Below, piece by piece: positions 15,786 to 24,844 of a DNA stretch of 64,000 nucleotides. A program made the translations under genes and the position numbers. Location of the stretch: positions 7,680 through 71,679 of the forward strand of contig JAUBSN010000041.1 in NCBI GenBank assembly GCA_036704825.1. The letters run 5' to 3'. A model generated the notes under the pieces. That model saw only the letters and a program-made list of their open reading frames with translations, ran no database searches and was not told the DNA's origin. The DNA is from Microcoleus sp036704825 (lineage in GTDB: Bacteria; Cyanobacteriota; Cyanobacteriia; Cyanobacteriales; Microcoleaceae). The first letter of the stretch is position 1. Each line of letters begins with the position of its first letter.

Positions 15786-17561
15786 ATGTTATTATTTACC
15801 CACGGTCAGTCCAAGAATAGCAAGGTAGACCAAAAGCACTATGCTCACAAAAATTTGTTACAAACTTCAACTATTAATATAAGTGGGCTAAAGGCAGAAT
15901 ACAATCATTTGCGCCTCGGTCAAAAGATTAGCTATGGCTATGCTTTAGCTATTGGCATAGCGATTTTGGGAACTGGTGCGGGACTGAGATTGGGAGACTA
16001 CTTTCGCAAGCAAGCTTTAGTTCAGGTGAATGTTGCCCAAGAGCAGCAGCAAATGCTGCAAAATTTGCAAAAAACGGTATTTGAAGCCCGATCGCACGCG
16101 GCGAGACTGCCAGTCGTTTTGGGAAACACTGTGGAGCTCAAATACGAACACGATCGGTTTTTCGGGCAAATCACTCAGGCGAAAATCCTGATTTCAGAAA
16201 TTGAATCTTTCGCACGAGAACATCCTAACAGACTAGCAACAGAAGAGGCAGCATTGCACGCTCTCTTGAAGAAATCTGCCCTCGTCATTGATTACTACGC
16301 TCAGCTAATTAAATTGCAGTTAAAAGAAGCGGATGTTTGGAACTTGCCATCTAACAGCATTGAGTCGGCACAGCTACAAATGTTGAGGATTAGCAGCGGC
16401 CAAGAGGCGATCGTACTAGATCGCCTTGCTCAAAGTTTAAGTGACCTAATTTCTACGGTAGAAATTCACAAACAGGAAGGAATCCAAGCATTAGAAGAAG
16501 CTGGAAGTTTGCGAAACCGAATTATTCTCGGGAGTATGCTAATTTCAGCACTCATCGCCGCCGCGCTGGCGGACAAAACCAGCCGCGCGATCGCCCAACC
16601 CCTCGAAACCCTTACTAATGTCGCTCAGCAAGTTGCTCGCGAATCGAATTTTAACCTGCAAGTACCAGTCACAACAGACGACGAAATCGGAGTTTTAGGG
16701 GCCTCTTTCAATCAATTGATTCAGCGAGTTAGCGAGTATACAAAAGAACTAAAACAAACTCAATCCCTCTTAATTCAGACCGAAAAAATGTCATCTCTCG
16801 GTCAAATGGTTGCAGGGATAGCCCACGAAATCAACAATCCCGTCAACTTCATCGGCGGCAACATTGATTATGCCAATCAATACATCGAAGATTTGGCAGG
16901 TTTGGTAACTCTCTATCAAGAATATTATCCCAACCCACCAGATGCCATTCTAGAGCGCATCGAAGACATTGAACTCGAATTTCTCAGAGAAGATTTACCA
17001 AAAACCCTCTCTTCGATGAAAATGGGAGCCGAGCGCATTCGCGAAATTGTCGTATCCATGCGGAATTTTTCGCGATCGGACGACGGAAAAATGAAATCAG
17101 CAGACATTCACGAAGGAATTGATAGCACCCTCGTAATTCTCAATCACCGGCTCAAACAAGGTATTCAAGTTATTAAACAATACGGCAAGTTGCCTGCGGT
17201 TGAGTGCTATCTGGCCCAACTCAATCAAGTATTTATGAACGTGATCTGCAATGCAATAGATGCGCTGGAGGAGGTGAAAAAGGAAGACAAAGGCTATTCG
17301 CCAACCATTTGGATCGGCACGGAAATTACGGCCGACAATACTGTCACGGTCAAGATTCGGGATAACGGGCCGGGAATTGCGTCCGCCTGCGCCCAACAGA
17401 TATTTGACCCATTTTTTACTACAAAGTCCATTGGCAAAGGTACTGGATTGGGATTGGCTATTTCCTATCAAATCCTTGCCAAACATCACGGCAAAATTGA
17501 GGTAAATTCTCAAATAGGACAGGGCACGGAATTTGTGATTACTTTGCCAGTTGCTGCCTAA
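15786..17561 (+). CDS. Membrane sensor histidine kinase (helical sensor, HAMP, HisKA, HATPase)
   Basis: 591 aa. TM1 is near residues 48-68 and TM2 near 248-266, enclosing a roughly 175-residue all-helical extracytoplasmic domain of the four-helix-bundle type. HAMP follows (about 268-320). The phosphoacceptor is H347 in GIAHEINNPV. The HATPase domain has an N box (NVICNAIDAL), G1 (RDNGPG), F box (FDPFFTTK) and G2 (GTGLGLAIS). It carries no receiver domain, and no response regulator is encoded nearby. A DNA insertion between HisKA and HATPase typical of cyanobacterial kinases is present. Ligand unknown. Confidence 0.85.
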   Translation: MLLFTHGQSKNSKVDQKHYAHKNLLQTSTINISGLKAEYNHLRLGQKISYGYALAIGIAILGTGAGLRLGDYFRKQALVQVNVAQEQQQMLQNLQKTVFEARSHAARLPVVLGNTVELKYEHDRFFGQITQAKILISEIESFAREHPNRLATEEAALHALLKKSALVIDYYAQLIKLQLKEADVWNLPSNSIESAQLQMLRISSGQEAIVLDRLAQSLSDLISTVEIHKQEGIQALEEAGSLRNRIILGSMLISALIAAALADKTSRAIAQPLETLTNVAQQVARESNFNLQVPVTTDDEIGVLGASFNQLIQRVSEYTKELKQTQSLLIQTEKMSSLGQMVAGIAHEINNPVNFIGGNIDYANQYIEDLAGLVTLYQEYYPNPPDAILERIEDIELEFLREDLPKTLSSMKMGAERIREIVVSMRNFSRSDDGKMKSADIHEGIDSTLVILNHRLKQGIQVIKQYGKLPAVECYLAQLNQVFMNVICNAIDALEEVKKEDKGYSPTIWIGTEITADNTVTVKIRDNGPGIASACAQQIFDPFFTTKSIGKGTGLGLAISYQILAKHHGKIEVNSQIGQGTEFVITLPVAA

Positions 17562-17773
17562 TAAGCTGTTACGAATCTAGATGGTATTTTTGGGCGGACT
17601 CTCCCGCCCACCCCACAATAATTTCATCAAACTTGACTGTAAAATTTAGATCGGCCTCAGTTTACAACGCGGGGCGACTTCGTTATTGTTTGCGGGGACG
17701 ATCGCACTTGCCGTTCGCGATGATGGCAAGCCAGCGGGGGCGATCGCTTGCAAGGTATAATTCCGAAATTTTT

Positions 17774-17794
17774 ATGGGGGCGGAGGGACTTGAA
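17774..17794. repeat. 21-bp duplicate of the tRNA-Leu 3' end
   Basis: ATGGGGGCGGAGGGACTTGA (plus a final A) repeats 17890-17910 exactly, 116 bp away in the same orientation. It copies the acceptor and T-loop 3' half of the tRNA; flanking bases differ. Such partial tRNA duplicates are typical of integrase attachment sites. Confidence 0.6.
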
Positions 17795-17890
17795 ATACTC
17801 GACCGCTCTCAAGAGCGAAAATTGAGCGGAAAACAGAACTATTGGTGACAATAAATCTGAAACCGTTGACTCGCAAAAGATTGAAATGGA

Positions 17891-17975
17891 TGGGGGCGGA
17901 GGGACTTGAACCCACACGACCGTTTCGGGTCAACGGATTTTAAGTCCGTAGCGTCTACCATTCCGCCACGCCCCC
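17891..17975 (-). tRNA. trnL-UAA: tRNA-Leu (anticodon UAA), intronless
   Basis: The reverse complement folds as a class II tRNA: 7-bp acceptor GGGGGCG/CGCCCCC, D-arm with GGUAGACGC, anticodon stem around CUUAAAA (anticodon UAA), a long variable arm (UUGACCCGAAACGGUCGU), and T-loop UUCAAGU. CCA is not encoded. The second T-stem pair is a U-U mismatch. The group I intron present at this anticodon in many cyanobacteria is absent. Confidence 0.95.
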
Positions 17976-18170
17976 CTTTGGTCAAGCTGTTGTGGTTTTG
18001 AGCCATTAACAACAACAGCCTTTTATTCTACAGCCAAAACCCCAATTTACGCAACCCCTAATCAAAAAATTCCCAAAAGTCGCGCTGCATCTCCCCAAGC
18101 GGTACAATAGTTAACCAGCTAACGGAGCGTGTCAACCGATACCGTGTTATTTTTCCCCTAAAGCAAATCT

Positions 18171-18386
18171 ATGTATATTACCTTACTGCTTTACGCCGTC
18201 TTGGCAGGAACCTACCTCCTGGTAGTACCCGCGGCTACCTACGCTTACCTGAACAGCCGCTGGTACGTGGCTACCTCTGTTGAGCGCGGCTTCATGTACT
18301 TCTTGATGTTCTTCTTCTTCCCAGGAATGTTTCTCCTAGCTCCATTTTTGAATTTTCGGCCGAAACGGCGGCAGATAGAAGCCTAA
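18171..18386 (+). CDS. ndhL: NAD(P)H-quinone oxidoreductase subunit L (NdhL)
   Basis: Small subunit of the thylakoid NDH-1 complex, needed for cyclic electron flow and CO2 uptake. 71 aa with two membrane segments (about residues 3-26 and 40-60) and the conserved RWYVATSVERGFMYFLMFFF junction. Length and sequence are typical. The next gene starts on the base after its stop, and the order ndhL-DUF3007-trpA is conserved in cyanobacteria. Confidence 0.95.
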   Translation: MYITLLLYAVLAGTYLLVVPAATYAYLNSRWYVATSVERGFMYFLMFFFFPGMFLLAPFLNFRPKRRQIEA

Positions 18387-18692
18387 ATGCGACGTATTGA
18401 CGTAATTGGAATCAGTATCGGCTTTTTTGCCGCAGGTGGGTTTATATACTTGCTGCTGCAATTGGCCGGACTCGACAGCATGAATGCAGGGATTTGGAGT
18501 CAGTTGTTTTTGGTCGCCGGCTTGATTGGCTGGCTGGTGACTTATTTATTTCGAGCACTGACTCAAAATATGACCTACAGTCAGCAATTGCAAGACTACA
18601 AAGAAGCTGTCTTGCAGAAGCAACTGGATGAACTCACTCCTGAAGAATTAGCCAAACTTCAAGCGGAAATTGAGCAGGAAAAAGATAATTAG
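18387..18692 (+). CDS. DUF3007 family membrane protein
   Basis: 101 aa with two membrane segments (about 8-27 and 37-56), then a cytoplasmic coiled coil ending LDELTPEELAKLQAEIEQE. It is found beside ndhL in cyanobacteria; function is unassigned. Immediate juxtaposition to ndhL implies co-transcription and perhaps a link to NDH-1. Confidence 0.85.
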   Translation: MRRIDVIGISIGFFAAGGFIYLLLQLAGLDSMNAGIWSQLFLVAGLIGWLVTYLFRALTQNMTYSQQLQDYKEAVLQKQLDELTPEELAKLQAEIEQEKDN

Positions 18693-18859
18693 TCAATATC
18701 CTGAGTTCTCAGTCATTAGTTATTAGTGAGTTATTAGTGATTAGTTATTAGCAAGAAACTATGAACTAATGGCTGGGAATAACAACTCATCAATAGTAAT
18801 ATTGACTGCAAACTAATGACTGATGACTGATATCACGTTCCCTAAAATAAGCGCGATAG

Positions 18860-18920
18860 GTTTGTAGTGAGGACTTCAGTCCGAGGGAGTTTGATGAGGA
18901 AGGAATTCCTCACTACAAAC
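18860..18920. repeat. GTTTGTAGTGAGGA inverted-repeat element
   Basis: Perfect 14-bp arms at 18860-18873 and 18907-18920. The same family recurs at 63401-63465. The surrounding spacer (18693-18995) also contains TTAGTTATTAGTGA and GACTGATGACT short repeats and no gene. Confidence 0.65.
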
Positions 18921-18995
18921 TAATTTGATTGCGATCGATCGAGGGGAAATCCTATGTATGATGACTGATAACCAATGACTGATGACTAATAACTA

Positions 18996-19793
18996 ATGAC
19001 TATTTCTAATTGTTTTGAAACGTTACGCAAGAACCACCAATGTGCATTGATTCCTTTTATTACTGCTGGCGACCCCGACTTGGAGACAACGGCTAAAGCA
19101 CTGCAAATTTTGGATGATAGCGGTGCAGATGCGATCGAGCTTGGCGTTCCCTATTCTGACCCGCTAGCTGACGGGCCGGTGATTCAAGCAGCCGCTACAA
19201 GGGCTCTACAGCGGGGGACCCGGTTAGATCCGGTGCTGGAAATGGTAGCGAAAGTTAGTCCGAATTTGCGATCGCCGATCGTTCTCTTCACATACTACAA
19301 TCCGATTTTGTACCGAGGTCTAGAAACCTTCTTGCAGCAAATCAAAAGTGCTGGAGTTCAGGGATTGGTTGTACCAGACTTGCCCTTAGAAGAAGCAGAC
19401 AGTCTCATCCAACCTGCCAACAAATTAGGGATTGAACTAACATTATTAGTTGCGCCTACAAGCCCTAAAAGTCGCATAGAAGCCATCGCTCGCCAGTCTC
19501 AAGGATTTATTTACCTAGTCAGCGTGACGGGGGTGACGGGAGTGCGGGAAGGCTTAGAAACGAGAGCAAAAGAATTGCTGCAAGAACTTCGCGCCGTCAC
19601 CGACAAACCCATCGGCGTCGGGTTTGGTATATCGCAACCCGAACACGCTCGCCAAGTGAAAGAATGGGGTGCAGATGCTGCGATTGTTGGTAGTGCTTTT
19701 GTCCAACGCTTGGCTCAAGGAACTCCAGAACAGGGTTTAGAAGCGATAGGCGAATTCTGCAAGAGTTTAAAAACAGCGATTCAAAATGCTTAG
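18996..19793 (+). CDS. trpA: Tryptophan synthase alpha chain
   Basis: Cleaves indole-3-glycerol phosphate to indole for tryptophan synthesis. It is a 265-aa TIM barrel with the catalytic Glu in AIELGVPYSDPLADGPVIQ, the catalytic Asp in VVPDLPLEEAD, and the phosphate-binding GFGIS and VGSAFV segments. Length is normal. It is the third gene of the ndhL-DUF3007-trpA neighbourhood, but 300 bp of repeats separate it from DUF3007. A terminator lies about 105 bp after its stop. Confidence 0.95.
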   Translation: MTISNCFETLRKNHQCALIPFITAGDPDLETTAKALQILDDSGADAIELGVPYSDPLADGPVIQAAATRALQRGTRLDPVLEMVAKVSPNLRSPIVLFTYYNPILYRGLETFLQQIKSAGVQGLVVPDLPLEEADSLIQPANKLGIELTLLVAPTSPKSRIEAIARQSQGFIYLVSVTGVTGVREGLETRAKELLQELRAVTDKPIGVGFGISQPEHARQVKEWGADAAIVGSAFVQRLAQGTPEQGLEAIGEFCKSLKTAIQNA

Positions 19794-19898
19794 CCACTGT
19801 ACAGATACTTTCACCCATTAGACAGATGTGTGCGATCGCGATGTGCGGCGACAATTGCGATTAAAGACCTTGTTGTACTTGAGATCGTACACCATCTT

Positions 19899-19928
19899 CC
19901 TTCTAGTTCCTGACTAGAAGGTTTTTTT
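19899..19928 (+). terminator. Rho-independent terminator after trpA
   Basis: CCTTCTAGT / ACTAGAAGG, a 9-bp stem with a 5-nt loop, followed by seven T. The rest of the spacer to 20245 holds no gene that I can see. Confidence 0.8.
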
Positions 19929-20245
19929 TAAGCCGAAAACGCAAAACATTTCAACATACTGCGCGCACGGAGAATCAAACAGCCATTTAGGGAAACGACA
20001 TTTCCGTGTCGGGCGCGCGGTGTGCCGACTTTGAATAATTTCTAGAATATCGAATATTGTCCATTCCTTTGTCCTTTTTCCTTTTACTATAACTTGAGGA
20101 ATGTAACTTGGGATAGATGAAAAGCTCCTGTTTCTATTCGTATACTTAAAAAAGTGTTTAAGTGCCTAATTTGGTAATTTGTAATGCTAGCCATCTACAG
20201 AACCGCTAGGCATTTGAGCATCTCACAATAGAAAGGATCATTTTT

Positions 20246-20893
20246 ATGAAGAGACTAACTGCATTTCTGAAAAAAATTCGAGCTGTACAAATTTTAACAG
20301 TGTTTCTGGCTGGCATTTTAGTATTAGCGAGCACTGCCTGCAGTCGCCCTGATGTAACGGCAGGAAAAACTGATGTAACGGCAGGAAAAACTGATGTTAT
20401 CGCAGGAAGAACTGCCGACCAAGTTAGAGAAGAAGTGCCGAGTGGGGCTGTAACTTCCGAATACAAAGGCGGCATGAACGAGTACAGCGATGTCGATCCC
20501 AGAAACCAAAAGCTGACATCAGTAGAAGCAAAAGCTGAGCTTCTGAAAGAGCAAGCGCAGCACCGGATCGACACTAAATCTAGCAACAATGTAGGGGAAA
20601 ACGTGCGGCGGGTAGCGGACGACGCGCCTGACAAACTCGACCAAATTGGGGAAAAGGTGAAGGAAGATGCTCGCACGGCTGAGCGCAAAGCTGATGACTT
20701 TGGCGACAAAACCAAACAAGGCTTTGCTAATCTTAAAGAAAACACTCGCGAAGGCTTGAAGGGAGCAAAAGATATTGTTAAAGAAGCCGCGCAGGGAGCA
20801 AAAGAAAGAGCAGCAGAAGGTACTGAGTCTCTGAGATATAATACCAGCGGCGGCCAAGAAAATATCAATGATGCAGCACGAGATGCAAGATAG
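20246..20893 (+). CDS. Lipoprotein with LEA-like helical repeats, prematurely stopped
   Basis: 215 aa. Signal peptide with a lipobox-like LASTAC, C32 being the likely lipidated residue. Three tandem 21-bp copies follow, encoding TDVTAGK variants. The rest is charged and alanine-rich, predicted amphipathic helix (EKVKEDARTAERKADDFGDK), similar to cyanobacterial LEA-like stress proteins. The TAG at 20891 ends the frame, but the same frame continues with convincing coding sequence for 33 codons (see next feature). ATG 20246 has GAAAGGA upstream. Confidence 0.8.
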   Translation: MKRLTAFLKKIRAVQILTVFLAGILVLASTACSRPDVTAGKTDVTAGKTDVIAGRTADQVREEVPSGAVTSEYKGGMNEYSDVDPRNQKLTSVEAKAELLKEQAQHRIDTKSSNNVGENVRRVADDAPDKLDQIGEKVKEDARTAERKADDFGDKTKQGFANLKENTREGLKGAKDIVKEAAQGAKERAAEGTESLRYNTSGGQENINDAARDAR

Positions 20894-20992
20894 AACGCTG
20901 AAGATGCCTCGGACAATATTTGCTAGAAAGTGAATCGAGATATTGACAGAACTCAACGAGGGGCAGAAAGAGCGACAGACGCGATCGACTAA
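20894..20992 (+). pseudogene. In-frame C-terminal tail of the lipoprotein, separated by amber codons
   Basis: After TAG 20891-20893 the frame reads NAEDASDNIC, a second TAG (20924-20926), then KVNRDIDRTQRGAERATDAID and TAA (20990-20992). The composition and helical pattern match the upstream protein, so this is the ancestral tail. It is either lost through two nonsense changes or reached by readthrough. Confidence 0.6.
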
Positions 20993-21024
20993 TCTCAAAT
21001 AACGCTGTTTCCTTTTCTGGAAGC

Positions 21025-21062
21025 TAAATTCCGACAGGGGTTTTAATCACTGTCGGAATTTA
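21025..21062 (+). terminator. Hairpin downstream of the lipoprotein gene
   Basis: Perfect 13-bp arms TAAATTCCGACAG (21025-21037) and its complement (21050-21062), with a 12-nt loop. It follows the ancestral stop at 20990, supporting that as the true gene end. There is no clear T tract. Confidence 0.6.
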
Positions 21063-21561
21063 GTAAATTTCATCTTCTGAAGACGACTGCATATTACTAT
21101 TTGATTCGGTTTTAACCCCCGGGAGGGCTATTAGCCAGGAAGTATAGCGCAGCGAGGGTTTCAGCAGAATGAAACTGTCCTGTCCTTTCTTGGGGGGGGA
21201 CTGGAGTGCTGCTGATTTCACTACGGATTATTTATAATTTCTATAGATTGTATTTTGACTTTTTAAGGTACTAAATTTTTGATCGGTACCCGATTCTTTG
21301 GCGATCGAGCTATATTAAATTCAATTAATTACGCATTGTATTTCTCAAGACACGATTATGCCGTGTTATTACGGTATTTCGCGTTCATTGTTACCGCATT
21401 TGAGATTAACCGTAGAAACTTGTACGTAAGTAACAGGCTCGAATCCCGATCGCCAAAGTATAAAATCTTGTTCGTTCACAGATAATTGGAATTTTTGACC
21501 GACAGATCGAAAATTATGCTCTTTATGCCCTAAGATAGATACACTAAGTTTTGTCAAGTAA

Positions 21562-21903
21562 ATGTCGGGGTTGAGGTCAGCCGATATGGACGCAATAGTA
21601 GATGCACTAGATTTGAGAGTGTTAGTGCCGGGATATCGCCCGATCGCGCAATTGTACACCGATTCTCGATCGGCGGTCGATCGGTTTTTGCGCGAGAAAG
21701 ACCGACAGCCCGCCACTAACATTCTCAAACCTACGTCGTTGTGGCGGATGATTTCCGGTGGGCGGTGCTGCCAAAATACGATAAAGTTGCATCAGCCGTC
21801 GTTAATTGCATCGGTCGAAATAGTTCTCAAGCGCACAGACATTCTCGACGAGATCGAACGGTACCCTGTTATTTATAAATATATGAAACATCAGAATATT
21901 TGA
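21562..21903 (+). CDS. Hypothetical protein, doubtful
   Basis: 113 aa, unrecognised (contains VPGYRPIAQLYTDSRSAVDRF and a C-terminal ERYPVIYKYM). It is the only plausible frame in the 1-kb stretch between the lipoprotein and the sensor kinase; a competing minus-strand frame covers the same bases. The rest of 21063-22046 shows palindromic fragments (TTTCAGCAGAATGAAA) and no gene. Confidence 0.3.
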   Translation: MSGLRSADMDAIVDALDLRVLVPGYRPIAQLYTDSRSAVDRFLREKDRQPATNILKPTSLWRMISGGRCCQNTIKLHQPSLIASVEIVLKRTDILDEIERYPVIYKYMKHQNI

Positions 21904-22046
21904 ATCGATCTTGACTTTTACCTGCCAGATGGAGGCCGATAAATTTTAGCAAAAATAGGGGACGGATTCGGGATATCTTCGAGCCGTAATCCGCATTCAA
22001 CCGACAGGGAAATGGAAGCAAACCTTATCGTGGGAATTATGTTTCA

Positions 22047-24446
22047 ATGCTAATAACGATGATGCACGACTTTTACGATGCGCTGGCACATTTGGAAATC
22101 TATGCAGGTGCCGCACCGACGGAGCGCCAACAAATCCTTGAGCGCGTTGGGGCCAGTCAGAAAAAACTCAAAGAATTCGCGCACCATACCCCGATCAATT
22201 ACCAACACAAGTTGGATCTGGTTGAGGCAGAATTGCTCCGCGTTTTGGGGCAGACAGCAGAAGCAATGGAACTGTACGATCGAGCTATTACCGGAGCTAA
22301 AGCTAACGAATATTTGAATGAAGAAGCTCTTGCCTGCGAACTCACTGCTAAGTTTTACCTGTCATTGGGAAGAGAAAAAATTGCGCGAGTCTACATGATA
22401 GATGCCTATGATTGCTATGTCCGCTGGGGAGATAAAACCAAAATTGACGACTTAGAAAAACGCTATCCTCAATTGTTAAAACAGATTTTTGAAGCAGCAA
22501 AACTCCCAGCAAATCCATTAGCTAATTGTCCAACACCGGCTGGGCAAAATCAATCGCTTCATCCATCCATTCATCCGTCTGTTTCAGCTAGCGTCTCAGA
22601 TTTGGGAAATTTTTCAAGTCTGCTAAAAGCTTGTCAAGCCCTCTATAGTGAAATTCAGCTCGATCGACTGATTGCCAAACTGATGCAACTGGCGGTGACA
22701 AATACAGGATCGGACAAAGCAGCGCTGATTTTGCCAAACGGCAATCAATGGGAAATCGCTGCTGCAAGCGCGATCGACAATTATGGAGTCGATCGGGCGA
22801 TCGACTTATCATCCGCAACACTCGATGAAAACAGCGAGCTCTTGCCCCTCAAAATTGTTGACTGCGTTAAAAACTTGTTGAAACCTGTGATTGTGCGGGA
22901 CATCTCTCAAAAATGTGATTGGGATTCCGACTCCTACATCCTCAAATACGAACCGCAGAGCGTGTTGTGTTGGCCGATTCTCGATCGAGGCAACTTAGTC
23001 GGCATTTTGTATCTGGAAAATCGGTTAACCGCAGGAGTTTTTACCCGCGATCGCCTGCAACTTCTCAATCTGCTGTGTTCCCAGGCAGCCATCTGTTTGC
23101 AAAATGCTCTGCTATATCAAAAATCTCAGGATTACTGCCGACAATTAGAGCGATCGCTAGCAAAATTCAGTCGAACCGAAACTCAGCTTGCCGATCAGAA
23201 ACAAATGCTCCAAGCGATTATTGATGTCGCTCCGATTTGGATTTGGATGATTAATCCCAGCGGTAAAGTACAGTTTTTGAACAAAACCTTTTCTCAAAAT
23301 ATGGGAGTGCCCGTGAGCGATTTCCTAGCTGTCGATCATTACAAAGATATCATGGGAGAGCAGGCAGCGGGCTGTCTGCTTTCAGATGCCGCCTGCCTTG
23401 CCCAAGATTTGCCGCATTACTCCAGCGAAAATCTCAGATTTATTGACGGTAAACTACACTATTTAGAAGTCACGAAAGTGCAGCTAAAAAATTGCCAGGG
23501 TGAGACGATCGGGATTATTGGTTTAGGTGTTGATGCCACCGATCGCAAGCGAGCAGCGGAACTTTTGCAAGAGCAAAACCAACAGCTAGAACAAACTTTA
23601 AAAGATTTACAGCAAGCGCAACTGCAACTCGTTCAAAACGAAAAAATGTCGGCTTTGGGCAATTTAGTCGCCGGAGTCGCCCACGAAATTAACAATCCGA
23701 TAGGGTTTATTTCTGGCAATTTAAGCGAAGGTAAAAAAAGTTTGGAAGATGTTATCGAACACTTAGAATTGTATCGCTCCGGTGCATCGCCATTGGAAAT
23801 AGCCGACCACGCCCGAGAGATAGACCTCGATTATCTTTTGGAAGATTTACCGAAGATGGTTGATTCAATGCAACTCGGGTGCGATCGCATTTGCAGCATC
23901 AGCAACAGTTTGCGTACCTTCTCCCGAGGCGACAAAAACTACAAAGTTCCTTTTAATATTCACGAAGGCATTGATAGCGCTATTTTAATTTTGAAACACC
24001 GCCTCAAAGCAAACGAACACCGCCCGCAGATCGAAGTGATAACTAAATACGGCAATCTCCCTAAAATCGAATGCTTTCCCGGTCAATTAAATCAAGTTTT
24101 CATGAACCTGCTTGCCAATGCGATCGATGCCTTAGAAGAGTCAAATACAGGACGCAGTTTTAGCGAAATTGCCACCAATCCCAACCGCATCAAAATTTGC
24201 ACTGAGGTAATGGGCGAAGAGTACGTTAAAATTAAAATTGCTGATAACGGCATCGGGATGAAACAGGAAGTTAAAGAGCAGATTTTCGACCATTTGTTCA
24301 CGACGAAAGGTGTCGGCAAAGGAACTGGATTGGGGTTGGCAATTGTCCACCAGATTGCGGTAGAAAAACATGGCGGAAGCATTGAGGTGGATGCGGAGCC
24401 AGGAATTGGCACTGAGTTTGCGATCGTTTTGCCTGTGAAGGGATAA
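22047..24446 (+). CDS. GAF-PAS sensor histidine kinase, C-terminal part of a trifunctional kinase
   Basis: 799 aa. The first 150 residues (SQKKLKEFAHHTPINYQHK, LVEAELLRVLGQTAEAMELYDRAI) match the region after the AAA ATPase in large cyanobacterial Ser/Thr kinase-ATPase-histidine kinase proteins of about 1,800 aa. A GAF domain (about 190-345), a PAS domain (about 385-500) and the kinase core follow. The phosphoacceptor is H546 (GVAHEINNPI), with complete N, G1, F and G2 boxes. The N-terminal Ser/Thr kinase and ATPase domains are missing, so this is a truncated or stand-alone derivative. It is cytosolic, and its sensor domains are probably functional. Confidence 0.8.
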   Translation: MLITMMHDFYDALAHLEIYAGAAPTERQQILERVGASQKKLKEFAHHTPINYQHKLDLVEAELLRVLGQTAEAMELYDRAITGAKANEYLNEEALACELTAKFYLSLGREKIARVYMIDAYDCYVRWGDKTKIDDLEKRYPQLLKQIFEAAKLPANPLANCPTPAGQNQSLHPSIHPSVSASVSDLGNFSSLLKACQALYSEIQLDRLIAKLMQLAVTNTGSDKAALILPNGNQWEIAAASAIDNYGVDRAIDLSSATLDENSELLPLKIVDCVKNLLKPVIVRDISQKCDWDSDSYILKYEPQSVLCWPILDRGNLVGILYLENRLTAGVFTRDRLQLLNLLCSQAAICLQNALLYQKSQDYCRQLERSLAKFSRTETQLADQKQMLQAIIDVAPIWIWMINPSGKVQFLNKTFSQNMGVPVSDFLAVDHYKDIMGEQAAGCLLSDAACLAQDLPHYSSENLRFIDGKLHYLEVTKVQLKNCQGETIGIIGLGVDATDRKRAAELLQEQNQQLEQTLKDLQQAQLQLVQNEKMSALGNLVAGVAHEINNPIGFISGNLSEGKKSLEDVIEHLELYRSGASPLEIADHAREIDLDYLLEDLPKMVDSMQLGCDRICSISNSLRTFSRGDKNYKVPFNIHEGIDSAILILKHRLKANEHRPQIEVITKYGNLPKIECFPGQLNQVFMNLLANAIDALEESNTGRSFSEIATNPNRIKICTEVMGEEYVKIKIADNGIGMKQEVKEQIFDHLFTTKGVGKGTGLGLAIVHQIAVEKHGGSIEVDAEPGIGTEFAIVLPVKG

Positions 24447-24449
24447 ATT

Positions 24450-24605
24450 TTAATTAAGATTCAATGTTTTTTGGGCGATCGCGTAATAAGATATACTGAC
24501 TTTGATTCGGATATTTTGTTTAAAGCCCTGGGATAACTCTTTTAAAGTAGCATCATTTTTTTGACCGAGCAGTTGTTCGATCGCATCAATTTTTCCCATC
24601 AACAT
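24450..24605 (-). pseudogene. Fragment of an unidentified gene
   Basis: A 51-codon minus-strand frame (MLMGKIDAIEQLLGQKND... ending QKTLNLN) looks coding, and the same frame continues upstream as SLAPLSHAGGFSS before a TAG near 24660. It is probably the end of a degraded gene. The remaining spacer before the TPR-CHAT gene shows nothing else. Confidence 0.3.
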
Positions 24606-24844
24606 TGAGGAAAATCCGCCAGCGTGAGAAAGGGGAGCTAGACTTTTTACTTTTCCCTAGCGAATGAGCGAGTTTTTGAACCAAGCTTTGAGCTACTTTA
24701 AAAGGTTATCAGTTGCTCGCCCTTATGAAAGAGGATTGCTGTGTGCGATCCCAAAACGCTAATAAACTTTACTGAGTGTATCTCATGCGGTTGATAACCG
24801 CTATATGGGATCGAGTGATTTATCTGACGGAGGAAGTAAAAGCG

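Noticed and set aside
21279..21485. 68-codon frame in the 1-kb gap before the sensor kinase
   Set aside because: AT-rich, no ribosome site, and contradicted by another frame on the opposite strand.
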